Shown here: piece after piece, positions 32,601-42,100 of the stretch
Layout: the number at the start of each line of letters is the position of its first letter
How positions within the stretch are numbered: the stretch's first letter is position 1
NCBI RefSeq assembly: GCF_009870125.1
Contig: NC_046683.1
Location: 51,103,869-51,167,868 of the forward strand
Direction of reading: 5' to 3'
Length of the DNA: 64,000 nt
Origin: Drosophila pseudoobscura
Taxonomy: Eukaryota > Arthropoda > Insecta > Diptera > Drosophilidae
Program-made: the position numbers and the translations under genes
The notes under the pieces: generated by a model
Databases searched by the model: none
The model's input: only the letters and a program-made list of their open reading frames with translations
What the model was told of the DNA's origin: nothing

Positions 32601-35600
32601 TACAAACATTTGGCAGTGCCGCAAAGCCATGAAGCAAGAGTTGCAGTTGGTTCTCCTGAGTCTCGGGCTCTGGCTGAGGTGCTGCCTGGCCATAGACTTC
32701 TGCGGGATTGAGGCCTGCCGGGGAATGGCTCATTTGGGCTGCAACAACAGCATGGTAAGCCGCTCAAGGTGGGCGTCTAATCTATGGCCTTTCAGCTATC
32801 TCTCTCTCACTCAGAAATTCGATCCAAGCTGTCTGCGGGAACACACCGTAGTCAACATGGAGATGTACCGTCGGTATCTGGTGGCGATGCACAACATGTA
32901 CCGCCAGAGGGTGGCGGGCGGGGAAGTGAGCGGGCTGCCAAGGGCCCAGCACATGCCGGAGATGGTGTGGGACATCTATCTGGCGCTGGTGGCCGAGTAC
33001 CATCTGAAGAGCTGCCTGCGGGAGCTGCACAACCTGTGTGTGGCCACCGACGACTTCTCCGAGCCCGCATTCAGCTACGGCGAGGATCTGCAGCCGCGTT
33101 CCGAGCGCCTCACCTCGAACATGCGCCAGATGACCTTCCTCACCGAACAGTGGCTGCACGAGGTCTACCTACTGAAGAGCATTAACACGGAGTCGGCGCC
33201 CAAGGCGATACGCAACATCATCACCGATCGCGCCGCCTACATGGGCTGTGCCGCTGGCCAGAGCTACGACAATCGGCAGGTTCGATTCGTCCTGATATGC
33301 TACTACGACTGGGGTCCCCCCCGCCACCAGAACCTCTACGCGACGGGCCACTTCAATGAGAGGCGCTGCCCCGGTGGCAGGAGCAGCCGCCACACGAACC
33401 TCTGCAGCACGGTACCCAAAAATGACTAGAAGCCTGCCAGAATAAATACTGCAAACGCTCTGAGTATAATTAAATGTGCCAGCCACTTGGGCAATCAAAA
33501 TAGTGGGCAAATAGTTTTCGCAAAAAGAAAAAAAAAACAAAAAAAAAAACACCCTAAAAACACCGTAAAACGTAAAAACAGAGTGAGGAAAAACTGCGAA
33601 AAAGGTGCAAAATAATAAGAGGAGTAGCAGTAACAAGCTGGCAAAAGTTAGTTGGCAAAAGCTGGTTGGAAAGCAATTTGTTCCGTCATGAGCCAGAAAA
33701 ATGTTCGCTCAAGGCGCACACAGCACTTGACTCCCCGTCCCCCGTCCCCCATCGCCCATCCCCATCGCCCATCCTCATGCCCGTTCCCGTTCCCGAAACA
33801 GTCTTCCATTCCCCATTTCCTCGTTTTCCCAGGAACCACACCTAACCAATCCGGCTGGCTTCCTTCACTTTCACTCTGTCCCACAACCTGAGCACGAAAA
33901 ATGTTGTAAAATATTAAAAAATAATATGCATGCATGGCAGCCCTCAAGCACTTCCAAGCTCTCCCAGTCCCCTCCCCTTAGAATCGCTTTTTATCCCCAC
34001 ACTTTCGGTCTCCTTTCTGTCCGTGCTGTCTATCTCTCCATCTATCCGACGGGTGGGTGTCCGTGTCTGTGTCTGCGTCCGGGCTTACTCCGTGGCTTGG
34101 CTTACGGTTGGAGTTTTGTCAGTAGGCGAATATGAATTTTCAGAACAAACCGGCTACTGTCTGGATGGGCCCAAACATGCCCGCGAACTCGTCATCGCTG
34201 GATTGATAGACCCGATCGGCGGCTATATAGAAGGCGTCGTCGTTGTAGTACTGCTGCATCATGTTGCTGGTCTCGGCATCAATCAGATCTGGGGCAATCG
34301 GTAACCAAAAATATCCGCACAAACGAAACGAAAGGAAAACAAACAAACAAACAAATGGTGGTGTAATAAAAATAGAAACACAAATATAAATCAGTGAATA
34401 AATTATAACAAAATGGTAAACTAATTAACTTAAATATTTTTTACCGGAGCCCGAAGTCACAAATAGAACTCTCGCCCACTGTCCATTATAATTATTGCTA
34501 GAAAGTTCAGTAATTGTACTTTGTTGTTTTTCTGTTTTATTTTCATCAAATTATAATTGCAAGCCTGCTTCAAACATATATCAGATTGTGTGTTTATTGC
34601 ACAATATAAAATTAAATAGAAATATGGCCTAAGGATTAAGGAGAATGTTTTTCCATATGAATTTATGGCTTTTTCCACCTTTATTTCGGTATTCCTTTAT
34701 TCCTGTCAATATCCATTTGTGGCTGGGCTTAAGCCAGTTGGCTCTTCGCATCGGCTTTCACTCCATCAATCTTCCCGAAAGCATTTCGAAAATTTCCCCA
34801 CATATTCCGAGGGGCAAATGGTGTCCGCCTGAATTTTTTTTATTTGTTGTATTTTTTTGTTGTATTTTTTGTATCCTGTTTTTCGACGATTGCCAGGTCT
34901 GCATAATTTACACTCTTGCAAATTGCATGAATATGCGAAAAAAAGAGATACTCGCAAATATGTGAAATTCCCCAAACCACCCCCGACCGAACCCCCCACC
35001 CGATGCCACAGGCATGGATTGTTGTATTCGTATCCTCGTATATTACGTATACGCAGTGTACAGCTCTGGCGGAAGCCAAACTGAAATATGCAGCAGCAGA
35101 TCCAAAGGCTGGAAGGCTCAACCCGAAAGCGACACTCCAACGGTTGGATATATACTCGTACACCCGTACACCCGTACAGCCGTATACTCGTATAGAGCTT
35201 GATGGATGGATGGACTGTGACGGTACTCACCCACAATGTTCAGGTTGACCGAATAGCTACGCACTGGCTGCGTCGATATCTGGCACTCGTAGATGCCGAC
35301 ATCCCTCTGCTGGGCATACTTGATCTGCAGTGTCCACTCGTCGATGTCCCGATGATAGGAGGTCTGGAAGCGCTGATCCGTCGTATAGGTGTAGGTGCCC
35401 ACGGTGAGTATGTGCAGGTCCCGATGTCGTATCCAGGCCACCTAAGAACCGAACAGAATGAAACAAAAACCCCATTAATACGGACGGGGCCAAAAGCTGT
35501 CTCCGGTTTTTGTTATAATTTGTTCTCGGGCTGCTCCAAGCCGCAAAATTTATGCAGCTCACAATCTAGAAATTTTCATACAAGCTGAAATTAGTGTGCG

Positions 35601-37174
35601 AAACGCATGACAGACCCGGAAAATGATACTCGGGGTGACTCTCTGTGTCTGTCTCTGTCTCTGTGTCCTTGCAGCGTGTTTCCTCTCTTAGAGGCTGCCG
35701 CCTCTTCATTTCGACATTCAGTCGACATTGCCCCACTACATTTTATGCCTGTACACAATTTTTGAGTTGGATTCCTTTTGCTGGCTTTTTTTCGGTGGAG
35801 TCCAGGTTTTGGCTCCTTTCCTTGTTTATACGGCTAACTGTCTAACCAATAGCACACACCACACGGTCGGAGGGGGGTGGGGGGGGTCTGGGGAGAGACT
35901 GCGTCAGAGAGTCAGCCAACTGTGTTGCCTTGTGGCATCCATCTGTGCAGTTCCATTCCACTTCTGGCCACCGTCTGTCTGTCCGTCCGTCCGTCCGTCC
36001 GTCTCTCTATCTAATTCTGCAATAACAGCACAAAAAAATAGGGAACCCAAAAAAGTAGGAGCAGAGCAAACTTGTGCCCAGTCTGGCCATAAATTTACTG
36101 TTGGCCAAAACCGAGCCCCCTCTCCGTTCACTCTCCGTTTGCCCGGCCGACCGTGTGTAGTTTACTGATTGCGGAAGCGGATTTGGCTATGTGGAAATCT
36201 ATGACCCGGCCTCAGCCATGACTGGAGCTAAATCGCTTAACGTAATCAACGTTGCCACAGCGTTTCGGCTTGCCAACACCTGAAAACTTTCTCATGCCCC
36301 ATCCCATGCACGTAGTGGGCTGCCAGTGGAAAAAACGTCCTCCCGGACGGAGGCAAAATTTGGCAAGTGCGTTGGAAGTATTTCCGCATTGTGTCTGTCC
36401 CGGCGCTGCGGCATATTGAAACAGGATATAGGAGGAGGCTGCCCCCGGCCACCCGTTTGTTATGGCAACCACTTTTGAATTTCGATTGCTGAAATGCAAC
36501 ACCCGAACTTAAAGTGCCGCGCCCTGGGGCTGGAAGACGAGACTTTAATTGGGGCAAGCGAATCGAGTGACGCCATCGCCATCGCCACCGCTATCGGAGA
36601 TGGCCCCCTCTTCCTATGCGTGGCCCATGTGTGGCGAGTGCGTGGCAGGCCTGCCAGCTGCTGTCTGCTGTTGTCACGTATTACATAATAAACTGGCACC
36701 AAATTTAATAAGCATACTCCCCTCCGACCGCCCAGTCTGTCGGACAGTCTCCCGACGACTATCTCGACCATCTAAGTGGATATGTGGTGGCATATTTGGC
36801 ACACTTGTGGCCAGGCCGCCTGACCCCTGACCCCTGGCCCTTGGATGCCGACTGAGTCTCTTTGTTTATTAAATGTAAATAAAAATCAAGATTATTATTA
36901 ATACCAAGTGTTTCCGTTTCCGTCTCCGTCCATTCCGCAGGACTACTCACCGTCTTGTTGCCCAGATGCTTGACGCGACAGCCGAGATATGCGGACTTGC
37001 CCACCAGCGATGTGATGTTCCTGGGCATGGTCTGATCAAAGTACGGCTCGTTCCACTTGTGGCCGTGCGGATAATGCGATGGCGGCATGTGCGTGGGCTT
37101 CGACTCGGCATTGTTGTGGTTGTGGTTGTTGTTGTTGCTGCTCACAGATTGTCTCTGGTAGCACAGGGCCAGTC
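29656..37174 (-). CDS. dpr: dpr-family two-Ig neuronal receptor, 3' exons (dpr2/dpr3 type, partial)
   Basis: Six minus-strand exons: 36951-37174, 35231-35441, 34151-34288, 31151-31278, 30389-30557 and 29656-29993. Phases agree throughout and give about 401 residues with the N-terminus missing. Exon 1 has an Asn/His-rich stretch, then MPRNITSLVGKSAYLGC (Ig1 first Cys). Exon 2 completes Ig1: WIRHRDLHILTVGTYTYT, WTLQIKY, and YECQIS (second Cys). Exon 3 is an acidic linker. Exons 4-5 form Ig2: VPTATILGGPDL, INLTC, FWYH, GKYSC. Exon 6 encodes GERPEAMQTN, a hydrophobic stretch (about residues 27-48 of this exon) and a Gly/Pro-rich tail; the hydrophobic part is a membrane or GPI-anchor signal. Dpr proteins are neuronal surface molecules that pair with DIP proteins to specify synaptic partners. 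N-glycosylation sites: RNIT, GNKT, INLT. The signal-peptide exon was not found; it must end in phase 1 and lies right of 37174, perhaps outside the window. The linker and tail suggest dpr2 or dpr3; I cannot separate these. Confidence 0.93.
30148..30199. repeat. GAGCCA hexanucleotide repeat in a dpr intron
   Basis: Imperfect tandem GAGCCA/GAGCCG units in the 395-nt intron between the last two dpr exons. A second similar array is at 53822-53864. Confidence 0.8.
30306..30337. repeat. GA tract 52 bp downstream of a dpr exon
   Basis: About 32 bp of almost pure GAGA in the intron that follows the fifth visible dpr exon. On the transcribed strand it is a CT-rich (polypyrimidine) tract. It could bind GAGA factor in DNA or pyrimidine-tract proteins in RNA; neither is shown. 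Confidence 0.7.
31853..31906. repeat. 11-bp tandem repeat, TTCAACATTCG unit
   Basis: About five copies, one with ACTC in place of ATTC, in the dpr intron about 0.7 kb upstream of CAP gene B. Confidence 0.85.
32573..32578 (+). promoter_or_regulatory. Weak TATA-like element of CAP gene B
   Basis: TATTTA lies 56 bp before the start codon, with a GGCAGTG initiator-like word about 35-40 bp downstream of it. Spacing fits but the match is poor, so this is tentative. Confidence 0.3.
32629..33429 (+). CDS. CAP/antigen-5-like secreted protein (gene B), nested in dpr
   Basis: Exons 32629-32754 and 32815-33429 give 246 codons. The 60-nt intron has GTAAGC and ACTCAG ends in phase 0. Residues 1-21 are a signal peptide (LVLLSLGLWLRCCLA). 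DFCGIEAC...HLGC is the N-terminal Cys cluster typical of insect antigen-5 proteins. HNMYR at 68-72 is the CAP HNxxR motif, followed by QRVAGG. Later come YMGCAAG and CYYDWGPP in place of the VGC and CNY signatures. The usual GHFTQVVW-type block is weak (NIITDRAAYMGC), so the putative metal- or ligand-binding tetrad is probably incomplete. The intron position matches genes A and C, but their second intron is absent here. The gene lies wholly in a dpr intron on the opposite strand. The start is fixed by the signal peptide. The intron length is divisible by three and contains no stop, so retention would insert 20 residues. Confidence 0.9.
   Translation: MKQELQLVLLSLGLWLRCCLAIDFCGIEACRGMAHLGCNNSMVSRSRWASNLWPFSYLSLTQKFDPSCLREHTVVNMEMYRRYLVAMHNMYRQRVAGGEVSGLPRAQHMPEMVWDIYLALVAEYHLKSCLRELHNLCVATDDFSEPAFSYGEDLQPRSERLTSNMRQMTFLTEQWLHEVYLLKSINTESAPKAIRNIITDRAAYMGCAAGQSYDNRQVRFVLICYYDWGPPRHQNLYATGHFNERRCPGGRSSRHTNLCSTVPKND
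33441..33446 (+). terminator. Poly(A) signal of CAP gene B
   Basis: AATAAA lies 12 nt after the stop codon at 33427-33429. This would give a very short 3'UTR, a compact end that fits a nested intronic gene. Confidence 0.7.
34151..34288 (-). other. dpr: Phase-symmetric linker exon of dpr (possible cassette)
   Basis: The 138-nt exon encodes LIDAETSN, MMQQYYNDDAFYIA and MFGPIQTVA between Ig1 and Ig2. It is rich in Asp, Tyr and Gln and has no Cys. Both flanking introns are phase 1 and the length is divisible by three. Skipping it joins GTG-G to TG-CCA and restores NIVVPTATILGG, the direct Ig1-Ig2 junction seen in other dpr proteins. The 3' donor GTTTGT is weak, which fits regulated use. The linker would lengthen the spacing between the two Ig domains. 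Confidence 0.8.
34289..35230 (-). other. dpr intron between Ig1 and the linker exon
   Basis: 942 nt, GTGAGT donor, CCCCAG acceptor on the minus strand. AT-rich, with ATTTTTTGTTG repeats near 34840-34870 and CCCGTACAC repeats near 35160-35190. No nested gene seen. Confidence 0.75.
35442..36950 (-). other. dpr intron splitting Ig1
   Basis: 1509 nt, GTGAGT donor, CTTAG acceptor on the minus strand. It interrupts the Ig1 fold between GNKT and VAWIRH, the usual intron position in dpr Ig1. It contains a GTCC tetranucleotide array (35972-36004) and a short G-run (about 35873-35887). No nested gene seen. Confidence 0.75.
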
Positions 37175-39076
37175 CTGCAGAAGAGAGTGATAAATGGGAG
37201 CGTGAGCACAATGGTGTGTGGCAAGTGCTAGTGCTCAGCACAAGTCATAGCAAATGGCTGGCTCTAATGTGGCAAGCACCTGCTTGCTAGCTGGTGACGC
37301 CACAAGGACCGCCCTCTCCTCCCTCCTACCCTCCTACCCTCCACCACTCACTCACATTTGTCTGAGCTTAAGTGTGGCCGAAAAAAAACAAAAAAAAAAA
37401 CCTACGAAAGGGCAAAAAATCCAAATGTGGCACAGAAAAATGAAAATGCCAACGAACTGCACCTTAACATGTTCCACGTAGTTTAATTAAAGCGATGACA
37501 CCACATAGCACTTGGCCTGAAAGGGGTCTGAGAGAGAGAGATGTTGATACCCCTCGTTTTTATATCCTCTAAATGCCACTGAAAAAGGGGTATATTGGAG
37601 TTTTCCAGAAGTATGCAACGGCAGCACTTCTATCCCTTCTACCGAATGCCGATGAGTATTAAAATTTCTAATAAAATAAAAGCCTTAATTATAAGTAAAT
37701 CTCGTGGCAGTAGGATAGAATCATTGGGGTTATCGTTTCTTGAAACTTTCCCTCCAAATGGAGGGTATCTGAGGGTCGTATTGTCTCTGGCAGCCTTCAT
37801 ACTTATATTTTCTTCCTTTTTTTTTTGGTCTTTTAGTTACACTTTTCATTCAATGCGGACCCTGGAGCGCGGAGAGTTGCTCGAGCGGCCCATGGCTGGC
37901 TGATTCGCAGAGTGTGGACCATGTGGAGTGGCTGCCAGTGCTCTTGGTGGGTTGTTCCCTTAGTTGTTTCTGTTGTTCCCATTCCCACTCCCCAGTGCTG
38001 TGCTAGTGGCTGTGGCAGTGGCAGTGCCAGTTGTTGTTACATTTTCATTTATGGCCGGCTGGCTGGGGTTAATTTTCTAATTACTCGACGCGACGACGAC
38101 TTTCTATGACTTCGTCGTCGTCAGCATTTGCAGAATGGCAGAAAGCAGAAAGCTTTTATAGCCCACACTCAAACCAGTCAGTGGGTGGCCATATAAAAGG
38201 AACACAAACCCTTTTTCCAACAGCAACAGCAACAGCAACAGCAAAATTGTTAAACTGTAAAACTGCAAAAATTTCATTTCCGCCTAAAAGGAATCGCAGA
38301 AACAAAATCCAAAACAAAAACAAAACAAAACAAACAACAACCTAAACTGACTCCCAAACGGCGCTGTTCATAAAACTTTGCCATTTACCAAAATGAATGA
38401 AGGGGGTGGGGAGGGGTGTTGAACGGGGAACGGGGAACGGGGAACTGTTTAGCAGTCAACGATTTTTGGAGCTGAAATAATACTGGGTGCGTGTGTGAAA
38501 AACAAAAAAAAAACCCAAAAAAAATTCACAAATGAAATCACAGAAAAAACAGCTTAGAAATTCTATTGAAATATATCGTACATATACGTACTCGTACAGG
38601 GAAAATCTGTGTTCCCTGGGGGGGGGGGGACAAAAAAAGCCAAAAAACATCCCACAATTCCATGTGGGAAAAATTCTTTAGAATAACCACAAATTTTCCT
38701 ATAATTGAAATAAGTATTTGCAGTATTCGGAGAAACCTGAAAGCCAAAAGCATCCATGCCACAAGCCGCAGCAGCACACAGAGCAGGAGTGGAAGCGGGT
38801 GAAGGGCGGGAAGGATGCATTCAATAGCCACCTACTCGTATAATGGCATTACTTACTCTACTCAAAGCTCATTTCGAGAAGCTGATGGAAACTCAACAAA
38901 TTTTGCGTTTCAAACCGGAATGTCGCTTGGCCAAACGAAGTTGTGGCTGCCACAGAGAGACCTTAAAGGGAGATGCAGTGGGGCAGCCGGCAGCCTGCAG
39001 CCCGAAGCACGACTGAAGCGCCTTTGATGGGTTTCCCAGTCGGAGGCAAATAATGCAGGAAAGTGAATGCAAATAC

Positions 39077-39155
39077 CAGCACAGCCCAGCCCAGCCCAGC
39101 CCAGCCCAGCCCAGCCCAGCCCAGCACAGCACAGCCCAGCCCAGCACAGCACAGC
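39077..39155. repeat. CAGCC pentanucleotide array
   Basis: About fifteen CAGCC/CAGCA units. Open on several frames as Pro-Ala-Gln or Gly-Trp-Ala repeats, which produces spurious reading frames. No gene assigned. Confidence 0.85.
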
Positions 39156-42100
39156 ATTGGCATGGCGCGCATACGATATGCGTATTGCTTTTATAAAACT
39201 GAAACTGCAAATACCTGATGGTAAGACCTCCGTCCACCATCGCCCATCCCCCCGACCAGCGGCCCCCGTCCACCAACAGAGCAATGTGCAGATTGTTTGT
39301 ACGGACTCGTTAGCCAGGGCGCTTTTGTGCTGGCCCTCTGCCGGCCCTCTGTCTGGGGGGCAACTCATTTATTCATAGAAGCAATTTAAAGGCGAACAAA
39401 AAACCCCCCAAGGCAAAATCTGAACCGAGATCCGAGATCCGAGAATTATTCAGAGTGCGGCATTGGTTCGGGATTCATGACAAATTCCGCTAAAAGGTCA
39501 AGGTGCTGCAATGGAGAGAAAATCCCCTGGCCGGGTCACAATCGAAGTCACTTGTGCAATAAATATTAATGTTCGGGGACTGAATTAATTCCGGGCAATA
39601 AATCAATTAGTGCTCCTTGGGGTACAGCCACAATGCCTGGCAATAGCACGTATACGACCCGTACCGCACCGGGAAGTGGATTGGAGCTGTTGACAATTTA
39701 TGATTGATTCGCTTTGCGGGTGCACTGGCCCCGAGCCACCACAGGACACGGGACGAGGGACGAGGTACGAGGGACACGGGACACAGGACCTAGAACACAG
39801 ACCCCCAGTGCTCATAGCGCCCTCCTGCCAGTGCTATCCACTCATTGTTCATTTGCATATGCACATGCAACGAGTCCTGTGGGCCGTGGCCCGCCCCCCT
39901 CCCATAATGAATGATTCGAGTACTGCGGCGGCTCTGGGGCTTTCTGCTCTCATTTTACGCAAAATTAGCCTTGGCATCCGCCGCAGACAAGTGCTGCAGT
40001 GCTGCTGCTTCTAACGGCAAAACAATTGGACCCCGGACTTGGGCCAGGTGCCCACGATAACGATTACGATAACGATTACAGTCCACCCCACTGATGGGCG
40101 GTACAGAGAGGTAGAGACTTGGCTCAAAGCTCAGAGGAAACAATGGCCATAAAACGCTTACTGCTGGCTGCATGTTTAAATGTGGCCAGGACTACGCATG
40201 CCATTCCTCTCCTCTTCTCTCCTCTCTCTCTGTGTGTGTGTGGACTGTGGACTCCCATTGCCTGCGTTGTCTGCTTAATAGTCTTAAATATTTATAAAGC
40301 AAACGCTGGGCAGCCGCAGAAGCTCCACAACTCCACAATGATGTGAGCAGAGCCTGAAAGGGTTAACGATTAATTGAAACCAAGCCGAACTACTCCTGCG
40401 GGCTCCTGTTCCTGGTCGTTAAATATTGAAGAGACCAACGCATAAACACTGGGCTCCCGGGGAAAATTGAATATAATTTTATTGCCCTGGAAAACGGACT
40501 AAGAGCTTACTGGGAGACGATGGATCCATCCAGAGCAAGCTATTAATGCGTATCGCAACGAAAGCTGATTAATGGGCAGTGCTGCTTGAGGGCAGTGCCC
40601 TGGTGGATAAATGATCTTTGTGTGGAAGCTAAACCACCACTTAGGAGTAGATCCACCAGAGACTGAAGAGACTAAAGAGAGAACTCACGGAGGGAATGAA
40701 AATATTGGTCACATCTTGATTGTTCAACGATCTTTTGGGTAAGCGTTTTCGGCTTCTGGCTATCAAAAATAATAAAACCCTCCTGCTTATCCAGATCCCA
40801 ACTCACACACACACACACACACACGAGTATCCTTTTTTCAGTAGCTAGCGGAATCTGCCTCATCTCCTGTAATTGATGTTTCCCCCATACAAAGCACTCT
40901 CCGTACTCGGTATTCAGCACTCAGTACCTTCGCCCAACCAACACTGAAACCCACTCAAAGTTTAACCAAAACCATTGCCCGACAGACAGACACACACAAA
41001 CACACACAGGAGACAGGAGACAGGAGGAGGATATGAAAAGTGTGCCCAGCGGAGCGTGGCAGACAAGACAAGGCGCTTTTGTTCAGGCTAGAGCCTTTCG
41101 TTTTCGCTTTTTGCATGCAGAATGTTACCTCAATTAAAGATAAGTATCAAAGTGCATAGTAATCAGAAGGCAGCCAGGCGAGCGACGGGGCCAATGAGTA
41201 ACGTAACACAGCCCGAGGGCAAGAATGGTGCAAAGAGGGGCTCAGCTCTGGCTCTGGCTCAGGCCCAGCGCGGTGGCAACACTGGCAGAGAGTGCTTGTC
41301 AAAATGATTGTCTTACATGCATTACCCTCTTTCCTGGGTTGCTACCAGTTTTCCTCGTTTTCCCCGTTTCCCCCGTTTTCCCCGTTTCCCTGTTCCATGG
41401 CTCCCATCATTCAACCATTTTATGTTTGCCTGCTGGTCGGAGCGGACGGGGGTGCACCTGGCGTATGCGCAATTTTTCCTTCCCGTGTTACTTATTTTCG
41501 TTTTGTTCCCTTTTGTTGCACATCGTTTTTCAGCCACAAAATGTAAAATTTTGTGCGCCATTTTTACTGCAATTTATGCACATTGGCAACAAAGGAGAAA
41601 GAGAGAATGAGAGCCGGAGAGTGTGGGGAAGCAGCGACAACAAAAATGAATCCGAAATCCCAGACCAGACCAGAGACCCTGCCACGGTAGGAGCGGTACG
41701 AGCGGCAGGGACGGAAGAGACGGTCGGGACGGAAGGGGATGGCCCTCTTTGGTCATTGCTTGTTAACACACCCAATGGGAGTTATTAATGTTTGCGGGGC
41801 TTTATTTACGGCTGGCAGGCAGGCATCGAGAGCTCCTCTCCGGCCGGATGGGACAGCGCCGGACAGGAGTCGCCGGGCAGGCTGCCCAACGAGTCGATTT
41901 TTTACGACTCCCAACGGCCGAACAGCCGCCGAAGGATTCGCTGATAGGCACTCAGCCCCTCCAGGCCCCGCTCCACCTCCTCTGAAGTTGATTTAAATTT
42001 GGTGTAGTTAATTTTTAACCCAATTTTTTACGTATACCCAGCAACTTTTTTATTTATGTGCACCCGCCCTTTTAATGTTGCAACATTTTATTGCCGGTAT

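Larger units (their letters stand above)
31279..34150 (-). other. Large dpr intron hosting nested CAP gene B
   Basis: This 2872-nt intron lies between the linker exon and the first Ig2 exon, with donor GTTTGT and acceptor ACACAG on the minus strand. It contains CAP gene B on the opposite strand (32629-33429), an ATGCCCAAGCCC repeat (31525-31580) and an 11-bp TTCAACATTCG repeat, about five copies (31853-31906). Between about 31900 and 32520 I see no feature apart from AT-rich DNA. Confidence 0.8.

Noticed and set aside
32791..32795. Alternative acceptor TTCAG in the intron of CAP gene B
   Set aside because: It would give a 40-nt intron, below the usual fly minimum, and shift the frame of the conserved CAP core.
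34145..34160. Donor GTAGCC for the dpr linker exon
   Set aside because: Its phase does not match the next exon. GTTTGT a few bases on gives the correct phase and the QTVAVPTATILGG junction.
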